Shown here: positions 44,344-53,355 of the stretch, in pieces
Numbering within the stretch: position 1 is the first letter of the stretch
Layout: the number at the start of each line of letters is the position of its first letter
Source of the DNA: Hymenobacter armeniacus
GTDB taxonomy: Bacteria > Bacteroidota > Bacteroidia > Cytophagales > Hymenobacteraceae
DNA: 64,000 nt
Direction of reading: 5' to 3'
Assembly: GCF_014699055.1 (NCBI RefSeq)
Contig: NZ_JACXAC010000005.1
Coordinates: forward strand, 558,001-622,000
Position numbers and translations under genes: made by a program
Notes under the pieces: generated by a model
What the model was told of the DNA's origin: nothing
The model's input: only the letters and a program-made list of their open reading frames with translations
The model's database searches: none

Positions 44344-45930
44344 TTAGATGTTCAGTTTCACGAGCTTCATGCCCATTTTCTTTTCCTTCTTGAGGTAGTC
44401 CACCAGCATCACGTAGCCGGGCTTGGCCGGGTACAGGTACGAGGCGGTGGCGTTGCTGGTGCCGTCAATCTTGTCGACTTTGAACTGGCCGTTGTCGCCG
44501 AAGGCCACGTTGCCGATGACCTTCTTGGTGGCCTCGCCCTTTTCCTTGTCGTAGTTGATGTACACCACGTTGAACTGCGAGTTGGCGTCGTTTTTCTGGG
44601 TGAACTGGTAATCGAACTGGCCCGATTGGCGGAAGTACATGCCCAGGAAGCCCGTGCCCATGAGGCCCGCTCCCGGCGGCACGTAGGCCACGGAAGGGTC
44701 TTTGGGGAAGAATTTCACGTTGGTCAGCTTGTACTCCGGGTCGAGGGCAAACACCAGCATGTTGGCGATTTTGCCCTTCGACACCGAGGCGTTGCCGCCC
44801 AGCATGGTCATGGCTATGCCCATGCCGTCGCCCACCACTTTGTACTGCTCGGCCACGATGTAGGTCATGCCGTTGGAGCCGCGCACGATGGAGTGCGTGT
44901 AGTTCACGAAGCCGTCTTCCAGGCTCTGGCGGGCTTCGGCGGGCATGGCGGCGGCCACTTGGTTGTGCCAGCCGTAGTTGGTCACGGCCACCTGCTTGCC
45001 GGCTTCGCTGAAGCGCTTGATGAAGAAGCCCTGGCTTTTGTTCACGAAGGGCTTGTCGTTCAGCTTGTAGAACTCGCCCACGGCGATGAACTCGCGCTTC
45101 ACCGGGTCGAAGGTGAACGAGCTGAGCGAGAGCTGCTCGGTGGTGCTGGTTTCCACCGGCATTTCGAATACTTTCTTGCCCGTGGCGGCCTCAATGGCCA
45201 CCATGTAGGGGTTGATTTTCTTCGACATCACGCCGTCGCGCCGCAGGGCCGTGCCCAGGATGTACTTGTCCACGGCCTGGGTCAGGTTGATGGTTTCGTA
45301 GAACTTGGCCTTGGGGTCGGCGGCAATGCGCCAGCGCGGCGTCAGCTTGTCGTCGTACATCTGCAGGTTGTAGCCCTTCATCGTGCCCTCGTAGCTGTTG
45401 CGCACGAAGCCGTAGTTGGGCACCGGAAACAGGCCCATCGAGCCGAACATGCCCCCGCCGCCGCTGTCGCCGTCGTTGCCCTGCGCCCCAAACGACTGCA
45501 TGGTGGCGGCCATATCGGCCCGGTTCAGCTCGCCAATGGCCTTGAAGCCCAGCTTTTTGAGACTGGTGTCGTAGGTTTCCAGCTCCAGGGTTTTGTCCTT
45601 GGCATTGTAGTAATACATGGCGAAGGCCGTGCCGTTGAAGGCGTTGCGCAGCAGGAAGTACTTGCCGGCGGGCTTTTGCAGGGTGATGTTGGTCACCTTG
45701 TTGAGGTCCTGGTCGTAGAAATCGAGCAGGAAATTGTCGTTTTTCTTGTCGGCCTTGTCGCCCTTGGTGTAGGTCACGTAGCCTTTCACCTCGTTGCCGG
45801 CATACACCGGCTCGATGGCCGTGCGCGACACGCGCGAGATGCCGTCGAGGGTTTGGGTTTGGGCGTGCAGAGCCGCCGGAGCTGCCAGCGCAGCCAATGA
45901 GGCCGCCAGCAGCGTGCGTTTAACAAACAT
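44344..45930 (-). CDS. Secreted DUF6770-like protein
   Basis: The 528-aa protein has a signal peptide (LLAASLAALAAPAALHAQ) and begins its mature part with ISRVSRTAIEPVY and NEVKGYVTYTKGDKADKKND. This resembles the Bacteroidota DUF6770 family as I remember it; the match is not verified. It is beta-rich and has a Gly-rich insert near residue 155 (GDSGGGGMFGSMG). There is no T9SS tail, so it is probably periplasmic. It follows the M48 peptidase gene by 35 bp, which suggests an operon. Confidence 0.65.
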   Translation of the reverse strand: MFVKRTLLAASLAALAAPAALHAQTQTLDGISRVSRTAIEPVYAGNEVKGYVTYTKGDKADKKNDNFLLDFYDQDLNKVTNITLQKPAGKYFLLRNAFNGTAFAMYYYNAKDKTLELETYDTSLKKLGFKAIGELNRADMAATMQSFGAQGNDGDSGGGGMFGSMGLFPVPNYGFVRNSYEGTMKGYNLQMYDDKLTPRWRIAADPKAKFYETINLTQAVDKYILGTALRRDGVMSKKINPYMVAIEAATGKKVFEMPVETSTTEQLSLSSFTFDPVKREFIAVGEFYKLNDKPFVNKSQGFFIKRFSEAGKQVAVTNYGWHNQVAAAMPAEARQSLEDGFVNYTHSIVRGSNGMTYIVAEQYKVVGDGMGIAMTMLGGNASVSKGKIANMLVFALDPEYKLTNVKFFPKDPSVAYVPPGAGLMGTGFLGMYFRQSGQFDYQFTQKNDANSQFNVVYINYDKEKGEATKKVIGNVAFGDNGQFKVDKIDGTSNATASYLYPAKPGYVMLVDYLKKEKKMGMKLVKLNI

Positions 45931-45965
45931 GGAAATGGGGGTAAGGGTGGTGAATAGCGGAAGTG

Positions 45966-47444
45966 TTAACGAATGGACTTTTTGGAAGAAACAGGCTTGG
46001 GAAACAGTAGCTTGCTGAATTTGCCGTCCTGGTAGTGCGCCAGGTATTGCTGCTTGAGCGTGGCGGCGGTGGGCTCGCCGCTCAGGGCCGCGGCGGCGTA
46101 GCTGGCGGCCAAGGCATACTCGTTGGCCGGCGGGGCGGGGGCGGTGCTGCCGTTTTGGGCAAAGCAGGCCAGCAGGCCCTTGTAGTCGTCGGCTTTCCAG
46201 GCGTAGAGCGTGGTTAGCAATTGGTTGAAGTTGTCGTGGTGGTGCTTCGACACGTTGCCCACCACTTCGTAGAAGTCGTGCTTCAGCAGGTGCTCGCGCA
46301 GCTCGTACAGGCTCAGCGTCACCACCGAGCGCAGGTAGGCGTTTTGCGGGTCTTGGCGCAGTAGCTGCAGGGCCTCGAATAAGGCATGGTCGTAGCAGTC
46401 GTAGTCGAACCAGCTTTGCACGGCCTCCAGGCGGCTCTGGGCCACCACGCGGGCAAACTCGGGCGAGATGGCCGAGGGCCCGTCGGTGATTTGGCCCTGG
46501 GCCAGCTCGCTGAGGTAGCGCATGCGCTTGGCGCAGTCGGGGTGGGTTTTCAGGGTGTCGGAGGTTTCCATCACCGTTTTCACCGGCGCGGCCACCGTGA
46601 AAATGGACTTGGGCTTAGCCGGCGCTTCGGCCAGGGGATAGGGAAAATTGGCGCAGCCAAAAAACTGCCCCAGCGCCAGCGGCTCCGGCGTCAGGGGCTG
46701 GTCTATCTGGTCGAGGAGCTGCAGCACGCGGTAAGCCTGCTTCGTGTCGAAGCTCGTGCGCTTGAGCAGGGCGTAGCCCAGCGAGTCGGCCTGCTTCTCA
46801 TACTTACGGTGGTGGTACGTGCTGTTCAGTTTCAGCCCAAGGGCCAGCGCCTTCAGCTTCGAACTGATGTTGTACTCGTCGGCCACGATGCGCTTCACTT
46901 CCTTGCGCACCTGCTTGCTGTGGATTTTGGTGAGTTGCTCGCGCAGGCCCGTGGCCATGTGCTGCTCCTGAATGTGGGCCAGCTCGTGGCACAGCACGTA
47001 GGCCAGCTGGCTTTCGTTTTCGAGGCGGCCCAGCAGGCCCACGTTCAGCATCACGGTGCTGTTGCCCACGGCGTGGGCGTTGGGCTCGGGGTTGCGGCTG
47101 AGCACCAGCTGCACGGGCGGCAGCTGCGGGTTGGCCTTCTGGATTTGGGCAAACACCCGCTGCACGTAGGGGTTCAGCACGGGGTCGAGCAGGGCCGAGT
47201 AGCGCACCGTGTTGTACACGTCGGTGCAGGCCTCCTGCGCAATTTTCTTGTAATGGTCTTTGTACTCGCCGCTCACCGACTTGGGCGTGACCAAATACTT
47301 CTGCACGGCCGTGCGGTGCGTCACGGCCAATTGGTGCACCTGCACGGTGTCGGGGGAGTAGAAGGGGAGGTAAGGCGCCTGTTGCGCCAACGCCGGGGTA
47401 GCCAGCATGCTGCCCACTGCGGCCAGCAAAAACAAGAGACGCAT
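45966..47444 (-). CDS. Secreted M48-family metallopeptidase
   Basis: The 492-aa protein has a signal peptide (MRLLFLLAAVGSMLATPALAQ). The zinc-protease core lies near residues 130-240: NAHAVGNSTVMLNVGLL, LCHELAHIQEQH, and KYEKQADSLGYALL with the third ligand. A C-terminal ~230-residue region of unknown fold follows. It is a BepA/LoiP-type periplasmic peptidase candidate. The start is chosen for the signal peptide; 13 upstream codons are open. A TACCTTTG box lies 50 bp upstream. Confidence 0.88.
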   Translation of the reverse strand: MRLLFLLAAVGSMLATPALAQQAPYLPFYSPDTVQVHQLAVTHRTAVQKYLVTPKSVSGEYKDHYKKIAQEACTDVYNTVRYSALLDPVLNPYVQRVFAQIQKANPQLPPVQLVLSRNPEPNAHAVGNSTVMLNVGLLGRLENESQLAYVLCHELAHIQEQHMATGLREQLTKIHSKQVRKEVKRIVADEYNISSKLKALALGLKLNSTYHHRKYEKQADSLGYALLKRTSFDTKQAYRVLQLLDQIDQPLTPEPLALGQFFGCANFPYPLAEAPAKPKSIFTVAAPVKTVMETSDTLKTHPDCAKRMRYLSELAQGQITDGPSAISPEFARVVAQSRLEAVQSWFDYDCYDHALFEALQLLRQDPQNAYLRSVVTLSLYELREHLLKHDFYEVVGNVSKHHHDNFNQLLTTLYAWKADDYKGLLACFAQNGSTAPAPPANEYALAASYAAAALSGEPTAATLKQQYLAHYQDGKFSKLLFPKPVSSKKSIR

Positions 47445-47493
47445 AAAGCCGTCGGAGGAATAAGATTTTGGAAAGGCAGACAATCCGTCGAAC

Positions 47494-47501
47494 CAAAGGT
47501 A
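47494..47501 (-). promoter_or_regulatory. Candidate -7 box for the M48-DUF6770-like operon
   Basis: On the minus strand TACCTTTG is an exact TAnnTTTG match about 50 bp before the M48 ATG. The -33 region reads TTAGGA at 19 bp, a weak match. Confidence 0.45.
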
Positions 47502-47608
47502 GAACGACGAATTGCTATAATCCTAACCGGTTATCCTGACCGGCAACATAATTTTTTGGTATTGGCTGCTAGCGCCTTATCTGCCGCGGCCCAAGCCCCG
47601 CAGCACCA

Positions 47609-48247
47609 TCAGGCAGCCTTTTTCCGGGCCACCACGGCAAACAGCGGGTCGGAGCGGCCGGGGGGCAGCGGGCTACGGTCGAACAGCTCGATGGCGTGCC
47701 AGCCGCCCGCCGCAATTAGATATTGCTGCACCAGCGCCAAGTGGCCCCGGTCGTCGAGGGCGTGCCAGGCGGCAATGGCCTTGCTCGGAAAGCAGCGGTT
47801 GGAGAAGGTGATGACCAGCGGCGCCTCGGGCCGCAGCACCCGGGCCAGCTCGCGCAACACCGCCACCGGCTGGGTGAGGTAGTCGATGGACACGCAGATG
47901 GCGGCGCCGTCGAATTCCGCATCGGCAAAGGGTAGGGCGGGCTGCTGGTTGAGGTCCTGCACCACGTAGCTTTCGAGGCGCGGGTTGGCCGCCAGCTCGG
48001 CCTTGTTCATGCCCAGGCCCACCACGCGGCGGTAGGGCACCTCGGCCGGCAGGTGGCTCACCCAGCTGCTCATCAGGTCGAGTAGGTCCGTATTGGGCGG
48101 GAAGTACTCACGGTACAGCTGCGTGACGGCCGCAATGGCGCGGTCGTCGATGTGCGTCACGAAGCGCGGGTGATGGTAGAACTCCGCGTCGGGCGTTTCG
48201 TCCTGGCGGCGGAAGAGGTTGGCGGGGAGCGGGTTGTTGGGGTTCAT
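47609..48247 (-). CDS. Class I SAM-dependent methyltransferase
   Basis: The 212-aa protein has a SAM-fold arrangement. LLDLMSSWVSHLP replaces the usual glycine-rich motif I, then VVGLGMNKAELAANP, VQDLNQQPALPFADAEFDGAAI and AVLRELARVLRPEAPLVITFSN. The diverged first loop is seen in related uncharacterised methyltransferases. The substrate is unknown. It is preceded by a family C palindrome and the UvrA2-class gene. Confidence 0.82.
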   Translation of the reverse strand: MNPNNPLPANLFRRQDETPDAEFYHHPRFVTHIDDRAIAAVTQLYREYFPPNTDLLDLMSSWVSHLPAEVPYRRVVGLGMNKAELAANPRLESYVVQDLNQQPALPFADAEFDGAAICVSIDYLTQPVAVLRELARVLRPEAPLVITFSNRCFPSKAIAAWHALDDRGHLALVQQYLIAAGGWHAIELFDRSPLPPGRSDPLFAVVARKKAA

Positions 48248-48255
48248 AGCGGGAT

Positions 48256-48376
48256 GTAGAGACGCAACACATTGCGTCTCGTCGCTGAACGATTAGAACC
48301 ACGCAGTTCGGGTATCGTTCGGTTGTCGTGCAAGCGTATTTGTTCAACGACGAGACGCAACATAGTGCGTCTCTAC
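48256..48376. repeat. Palindromic element, family C (GTAGAGACGCAA)
   Basis: The arms 48256-48284 and 48348-48376 share 11 outer and 12 inner complementary bases with a mismatched middle. Each arm alone folds as GAGACGCAA/TTGCGTCTC or a variant. The right arm overlaps the last codons of the UvrA2-class gene by 4 bases (48373-48376). Confidence 0.92.
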
Positions 48377-50898
48377 CCCGCCAGAAACGCCTTTAAATAC
48401 GGCGCTGTGCGGCTCTCACGCACCTTCGCCACCTCGCGCGGCGGGCCGGCGGCCACCACGCGGCCGCCTTCTTCCCCGGCGCCGGGGCCGATGTCGATGA
48501 CCCAATCGGAGCCGGCCACCACGCGCATGTCGTGCTCCACCACGATGACCGTGTTGCCGGCTTCCACCAGGCCTTCGAGCTGTGTCATCAGCTTCTCAAT
48601 ATCTGACGGGTGCAAGCCGGTGGTGGGCTCGTCGAGCACGTAGAGCGTGTTGCCGCGGCCGATGCGCTGCAGCTCCGTAGCGAGCTTGATGCGCTGAGCC
48701 TCGCCGCCGCTGAGCTCGGTGGCGGGTTGGCCGAGGCGCAGGTAGCCCAGGCCCACCTCGCGCAGCACGGTGAGGGCGCGGAAGATGGCGGGCTCATCGG
48801 CGAAGAACTCCCACGCGTCGTCCACGGTCAGGCCCAGCACTTCGGCAATGTTCTTGTCGCGGTACTGGATTTCGAGGGTTTTGGCGTTGTAGCGGGCGCC
48901 GTGGCACACGGGGCAGGGGGCGTACACGCTGGGCAGAAACAGCAGTTCCACCATCACGAAGCCCTCGCCGGCGCAGTTTTCGCAGCGACCCTTGGCCACG
49001 TTGAAAGAAAAACGGCCGGCGTCGTAGCGGCGCTTTTTCGCGTCGGGCGTGGCGGCGAAGAGCTTGCGCACATGGTCGAACAGGCCGGTGTAGGTGGCCA
49101 TGTTGGAGCGCGGCGTGCGGCCGATGGGCTTCTGGTCGACGCGCACCAGGCGCTTGATTTTGTCTAGGCCGGCCGTGATGTGGCCGCCGAGCGTGGCCGG
49201 CGCGGGCGCGGCCAGCGGGTCGGTTTCCTCTTCTTCGGCTTCAATGGCCTGGCCCAGGCTTTCGGCCACCAGCTCCACCAGCACCTGGCTCACGAGGCTG
49301 GACTTGCCCGAGCCCGACACGCCCGTAACCGTGGTGAACACGCCCAGCGGAAATTCCACATCGAGGCGGTCGAGGTTGTTGCGCGTCACACCGGCCAGCT
49401 TCAGCCAGCCGGTAGGCCGGCGCGGCGACTGTTCGGGCAGGGCCGCAATGTCGAACAGAAACTGGCGCGTCTGGGAGGCGACCACGGCTTTCAGGCCTTC
49501 AGGAGGGCCGCTGTAAAGAATCTCGCCGCCTTTCTCGCCGGCGGCGGGGCCCACGTCCACCAGCCAGTCGGCCTGGCGGATGACGTCCAAATCGTGCTCC
49601 ACCACAAACAGTGAGTTGCCCGCGCTTTTCAGGCCAGCCAACGCCTTCAACAAAGCCTCCGTATCGGCCGGGTGCAGGCCGGCGCTGGGCTCGTCGAGCA
49701 CGTACACCACCCCGAACAGGTTAGAATACAGCTGGGTAGCCAGCCTTAGCCGCTGCAGCTCGCCCGGCGACAGTGTAGGCGTGCCGCGCTCCAGCGACAG
49801 GTATCCCAGGCCCAAATCGAGCAACACGGTGAGCCGCGCGGCCAAGTCCTCGGCAATGCGCCGGGCCACGATGGCCTGTTCGGGGTGCGCGAGGTGGCCG
49901 GCCGTTTTGCCCGCGGCAAAGGGCTGCAGCAGCGCCGCCAGCCGCTTCAGCGGCAACCGCGACATCTCCGCAATGTCCAGCCCGGCAAACTTCACGCTCA
50001 GCGACTCCCGGCGCAGGCGCTTGCCGTGGCAGGTGGGGCAGTCGGAGCCCAGCATGTACTGGGCCACGCGCTTTTTCATGAGTGCGCTCTGGGTGGTGGC
50101 GAAGGTGTGCAACACGTATTTCTTCACCCCCATGAAAGTGCCCATATAGTTCGGCGGCTCGCGGCGCTTGATGGCGCGCTGCGTTTGCTCGGGCGAGTAG
50201 CCGGGGTACACGGGCAGCACGGGCTGCTCTTCGGTGAAGAGTATCCAGTCCCGGTCCTTCTGCGGGAGGTCCTGCCAGGGCGTGTCCACGTCGTAGCCCA
50301 TGCTCACCAGGATGTCGCGCTGGTTTTGGCCACCCCAGGCTTGGGGCCAGGCCGCAATGGCCCGCTCCCGGATGGTGAGCGTGGGGTCGGGCACCATGCT
50401 CTGCTCCGTCACTTCATACACGCGGCCCAGGCCGTGGCAGGTGGGGCAGGCGCCCTCGGCGGTGTTGGGCGAAAAGGCTTCGGCGTAGATGATGCCTTGG
50501 CCGGCCGGGTAGTCGCCGGCCCGCGAGTACAGCATGCGCAAAAGGTTGGAAAGCGTCGTCACCGAGCCCACCGACGAGCGGGTGCTGGGCGCGCCGCGCT
50601 GCTGCTGCAAAGCCACCGCCGGCGGCAGCCCGTCGATGGCCGTGACTTCGGGCACCGCCATCTGGTGAAATAAGCGGCGGGCGTAGGGCGACACCGACTC
50701 CAGATACCGCCGCTGAGCCTCGGCGTAGAGCGTGCCAAACGCCAGGCTGCTTTTGCCCGAGCCCGACACGCCGGTGAACACCACCAGGGCATCGCGCGGA
50801 ATGTCGACGTCGACGTTTTTGAGGTTGTGCTCGCGGGCCCCGCGCACGCGCACGAAGCCGGTGAAATCGGAAGCAGAGGAGGGGGAGGAATTGGCCAT
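48373..50898 (-). CDS. UvrA2-class excinuclease-like ABC ATPase
   Basis: The 841-aa protein has two ABC cassettes, each with Walker A (VFTGVSGSGKSSLAFGTL and TVTGVSGSGKSSLVSQVL), a signature (LSPGELQRLRLA and LSGGEAQRIKLA) and Walker B. It has zinc CxxC pairs (CPTCHG, CENCAGEG, CPVCHG). It is about 100 residues shorter than canonical UvrA and runs from ALQQQ to SVGSVT without the UvrB-binding insert, as in UvrA2/DrrC-like proteins. A UvrB-independent role such as tolerance of DNA-binding drugs is plausible. The MANSSPSS start is preferred over 61 upstream codons. Confidence 0.88.
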   Translation of the reverse strand: MANSSPSSASDFTGFVRVRGAREHNLKNVDVDIPRDALVVFTGVSGSGKSSLAFGTLYAEAQRRYLESVSPYARRLFHQMAVPEVTAIDGLPPAVALQQQRGAPSTRSSVGSVTTLSNLLRMLYSRAGDYPAGQGIIYAEAFSPNTAEGACPTCHGLGRVYEVTEQSMVPDPTLTIRERAIAAWPQAWGGQNQRDILVSMGYDVDTPWQDLPQKDRDWILFTEEQPVLPVYPGYSPEQTQRAIKRREPPNYMGTFMGVKKYVLHTFATTQSALMKKRVAQYMLGSDCPTCHGKRLRRESLSVKFAGLDIAEMSRLPLKRLAALLQPFAAGKTAGHLAHPEQAIVARRIAEDLAARLTVLLDLGLGYLSLERGTPTLSPGELQRLRLATQLYSNLFGVVYVLDEPSAGLHPADTEALLKALAGLKSAGNSLFVVEHDLDVIRQADWLVDVGPAAGEKGGEILYSGPPEGLKAVVASQTRQFLFDIAALPEQSPRRPTGWLKLAGVTRNNLDRLDVEFPLGVFTTVTGVSGSGKSSLVSQVLVELVAESLGQAIEAEEEETDPLAAPAPATLGGHITAGLDKIKRLVRVDQKPIGRTPRSNMATYTGLFDHVRKLFAATPDAKKRRYDAGRFSFNVAKGRCENCAGEGFVMVELLFLPSVYAPCPVCHGARYNAKTLEIQYRDKNIAEVLGLTVDDAWEFFADEPAIFRALTVLREVGLGYLRLGQPATELSGGEAQRIKLATELQRIGRGNTLYVLDEPTTGLHPSDIEKLMTQLEGLVEAGNTVIVVEHDMRVVAGSDWVIDIGPGAGEEGGRVVAAGPPREVAKVRESRTAPYLKAFLAG

Positions 50899-51096
50899 GG
50901 AAAGGAGGCGTTGCGTTGGGCTAGGCTTCGCATACGTAGCCGCCGCGGGTTCATCCATGCCGCTGGCAGATAGCTGTGCCGGCTGGTGCTTGCTACGGCT
51001 GAGTCCATGGGCGGCATGGGTCCGGGCGCCACGGGCCAAGCGGTTGGCCGTCTGAGAAATCCTGCTTAACCTTGACGCCACAACTTTCTTTCCTGC

Positions 51097-52341
51097 GTGA
51101 AAACAGTTCTACTGGCCGTGTTGCTGCTGGCCGGCGCCGGGCGTGCGGCCCGCGCCCAAACCTATTATCCCGACCTGACTTCCCAAACCCTGAACGTGCC
51201 CGGCCGGGCCGTGTGGGTGGAGCAAGTGGTGGACGGCCGCGTTGGAAATCCGCCCATCGGCATTGCGTACCGGGCTGGCAAATCGGCGGCCATCGAGTTT
51301 CGGCAGGGCGTGGGGCCCGAGCTCACCACGTTTCTGCTAAGCCAGCTGCCCCGTCAGCCGTTCGACCACCCGGTGGTGCTGTGCCTGCGCCGGCTGCAAC
51401 TCAGCGAAACCCTAGGCGGCACTCAGGAACAGGCCACCGCCGAGCTGGCCGCCGACGTGTACGAGCACCTGCCCGACGGCTACCATTTCGTGCAGGCCGT
51501 GGCCGCTCAGGCCAGTAACACCGGCCGCGAAGTGACGTACCGCCACGCCGAACACGTGACCCAGATGCTCGGCCACTGCCTGGGCCAGCTCACCGGCACT
51601 GCCTGGCCGACGGTGGCCGCCCGCCCGGCCCGCACCCTGACCGAGCTGCCCGCCGACCAGCCCGCGGCGCTGGTGGGCCGCCGCGCCGTGCCCGCCGTGC
51701 TGCGCGAACCCCTGCGCCGGGGCCTGTACCTGCGCTTCGACCAGTTTCTGGCCAACCGGCCCGATACCGCCCTGGCGTTTTCCCTCGACACGCTGCGGCG
51801 GCACTACCGCAGCCGCCTGGCCACGGTGCAGTGGCTGGGCGTGGCGCGGGTGCGGCCGAAAGGACGCCTCGGCATCGACCACAACGTGCCGCTGCCCGAG
51901 CTGTGGGGCTTCTGCGACGGCCAGCAAGCTTTCGTGAAGTATGGCAAGGAGTATTTCCCGCTGATGCGCCAGGGCAATTCCTTCACCTTCGTGGGCGAAA
52001 CCCCGCTCGACCAGGTACACGAGGCCGCGCTGGCCCAGGCCCAAGGCCGAACGAGCATGATAGCGGGAGTGGCCGGCGCGGTCCTGGCCCGCACCAACGT
52101 GCCCGACCACACCGGCGAACCCTTGGCCTACGGCCTCGACATGAGCACCGGCGCCACCAGCCCGTACCCCAGCCTGCGCACCCCGCTGCGGTCCGACACG
52201 GCATTCGTGTACATCTACCGCCCCGCCCATTCGGCAGGCGCCGAGGCCGTGAAAGTGCTGGTGAACGGCCAGGAGGTGGGTGCCCTGCTGGCCGGTCAGT
52301 ACCTGGAATTGCCCTGGGCCCGCTTTGGCAAGCCCATGTAG
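51097..52341 (+). CDS. Exported hypothetical protein, probably truncated by an in-frame TAG
   Basis: The 414-aa product starts at GTG (VKTVLLAVLLLAGAGRAARAQ), giving a good signal peptide. I recognise no named family in the N-terminal part. The region ~355-414 (AFVYIYRPAHSAGAEAVKVLVNGQEVGAL) looks like a DUF2846-type beta domain. That domain is cut at PWARFGKPM-stop. The frame continues for 56 sense codons beyond the TAG with protein-like composition, so the gene seems interrupted by one base change (for example CAG to TAG). It is divergent from the UvrA2-class gene. Confidence 0.65.
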   Translation: MKTVLLAVLLLAGAGRAARAQTYYPDLTSQTLNVPGRAVWVEQVVDGRVGNPPIGIAYRAGKSAAIEFRQGVGPELTTFLLSQLPRQPFDHPVVLCLRRLQLSETLGGTQEQATAELAADVYEHLPDGYHFVQAVAAQASNTGREVTYRHAEHVTQMLGHCLGQLTGTAWPTVAARPARTLTELPADQPAALVGRRAVPAVLREPLRRGLYLRFDQFLANRPDTALAFSLDTLRRHYRSRLATVQWLGVARVRPKGRLGIDHNVPLPELWGFCDGQQAFVKYGKEYFPLMRQGNSFTFVGETPLDQVHEAALAQAQGRTSMIAGVAGAVLARTNVPDHTGEPLAYGLDMSTGATSPYPSLRTPLRSDTAFVYIYRPAHSAGAEAVKVLVNGQEVGALLAGQYLELPWARFGKPM

Positions 52342-52512
52342 CTGTGCCTGTATGGCGTGGCAGCGGCCAGCCCCTGCCAGCAGGTGGTGCCCAACACGGT
52401 GCAGCTGAACTACTTGAAAATAAACTCCCCCAAGGACACTCACCCCTGGCAGTGGATGCCCCCAGCCCAAGGCTCTGCCGACCTCGACGAGCTGGACAAG
52501 CGCGGCAAGTAG
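52342..52512 (+). pseudogene. In-frame continuation after the TAG
   Basis: After the stop at 52339-52341 the same frame reads LCLYGVAAASPCQQVVPNT, then QLNYLKINSP and HPWQWMPPA, ending at TAG 52510-52512. The C...C..VVPNT block fits the missing end of the domain begun upstream. It has no start codon of its own in a sensible place. It is either a pseudogene tail, a recent nonsense allele, a sequencing error or, less likely, a read-through product. Confidence 0.6.
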
Positions 52513-52519
52513 GCGCCGC

Positions 52520-52966
52520 TTAGCCCGGCTGCAGCACCAGGCTGGCCGAGTTCATGCAATACCGCAGTCCGGCCGGCTCCGGCCCGTCGGGAAACACGTG
52601 GCCGAGGTGGCCGCCGCACACGTTGCAGCGCGCCTCAATGCGCTGCATGCTGAAGCTTTCGTCGAAGAAATACGCAATGGCGCTGCGGGCCGCGGGCTGC
52701 CGAAAGCTGGGCCAGCCCGAAATGGCGTGGTACTTCTCCTCGGCCTCAAACAAAAGGCTGCCGCAGCCGGCGCAGGCGTAGCGGCCGGGCTCGTAGGCGC
52801 GGCAGTAGGCGTTGCGGTAGGGCGGTTCGGTGGCGTGCTGGCGCAGCACCCGAAACCGCTCCGGCGGCAGCAGCGCGGCCCACTCAGCTTCCGAATGCTC
52901 CACGCGCCGGGCGGGCTCGGGGTTGCCGTACTTGGCGTAGGCGAGGACGTCTTTCCAACGCAGCAT
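52520..52966 (-). CDS. msrB: Peptide-methionine (R)-S-oxide reductase
   Basis: The 148-aa enzyme repairs methionine-R-sulfoxide. It has zinc-binding CAGC (~69) and CNVC (~113) pairs, GWPSF (~84-88), and the catalytic Cys in LRYCMNSASL near the C-terminus. A ~40-residue N-terminal extension precedes the core. It has no signal peptide, so it is cytosolic. It is convergent with the interrupted gene and 21 bp from the downstream end of the next minus-strand gene. Confidence 0.93.
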   Translation of the reverse strand: MLRWKDVLAYAKYGNPEPARRVEHSEAEWAALLPPERFRVLRQHATEPPYRNAYCRAYEPGRYACAGCGSLLFEAEEKYHAISGWPSFRQPAARSAIAYFFDESFSMQRIEARCNVCGGHLGHVFPDGPEPAGLRYCMNSASLVLQPG

Positions 52967-52987
52967 GCTACGATTGGCCGGGCGCGG

Positions 52988-53347
52988 CTAGGCGCTGGTG
53001 GTTAGCAGGGCCACCACGGCTGCGGGGTCGTCGACTTCGATGATGAGCTGCTGGTATTCTTCGTCTTGCAGGTCGATGACCACCACGTTTTCGGGGTGTA
53101 CCACGTCGACAAACGCGGGCTTGAGGCCCGGCACGCCGTGCAGGTAAAAGGTGCCGGCTTTGATGACCCACGGCATGTAGGTGCCCAGCGCCCGAAAGCC
53201 GCTGAGGTTTTTGCCCACTTCCGCATCGGCCCGGACGCCCGAAATGTGGCTGCGCGGAATGGTGAGCGAGCTTTTGAAAGCCCAGATTTTGTGCAGGCCC
53301 TGCACGGTGAACACGACGGTGTCGTGCTGAATGGTGACGTCAACCAT
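52988..53347 (-). CDS. Uncharacterised small protein, possible bacterial PH-like fold
   Basis: The 119-aa protein begins MVDVTIQHDTVVFTVQGLHK, then LTIPRSHISGVRAD and FVDVVHPENVVVIDL. The beta-strand pattern with one C-terminal helix resembles bacterial PH-domain proteins, but this is a weak call. Fifty-seven upstream codons are open but overlap the NCS1 gene's end. It follows the NCS1 gene by 8 bp and is likely co-transcribed. Confidence 0.6.
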   Translation of the reverse strand: MVDVTIQHDTVVFTVQGLHKIWAFKSSLTIPRSHISGVRADAEVGKNLSGFRALGTYMPWVIKAGTFYLHGVPGLKPAFVDVVHPENVVVIDLQDEEYQQLIIEVDDPAAVVALLTTSA

Positions 53348-53355
53348 GAACCAGG

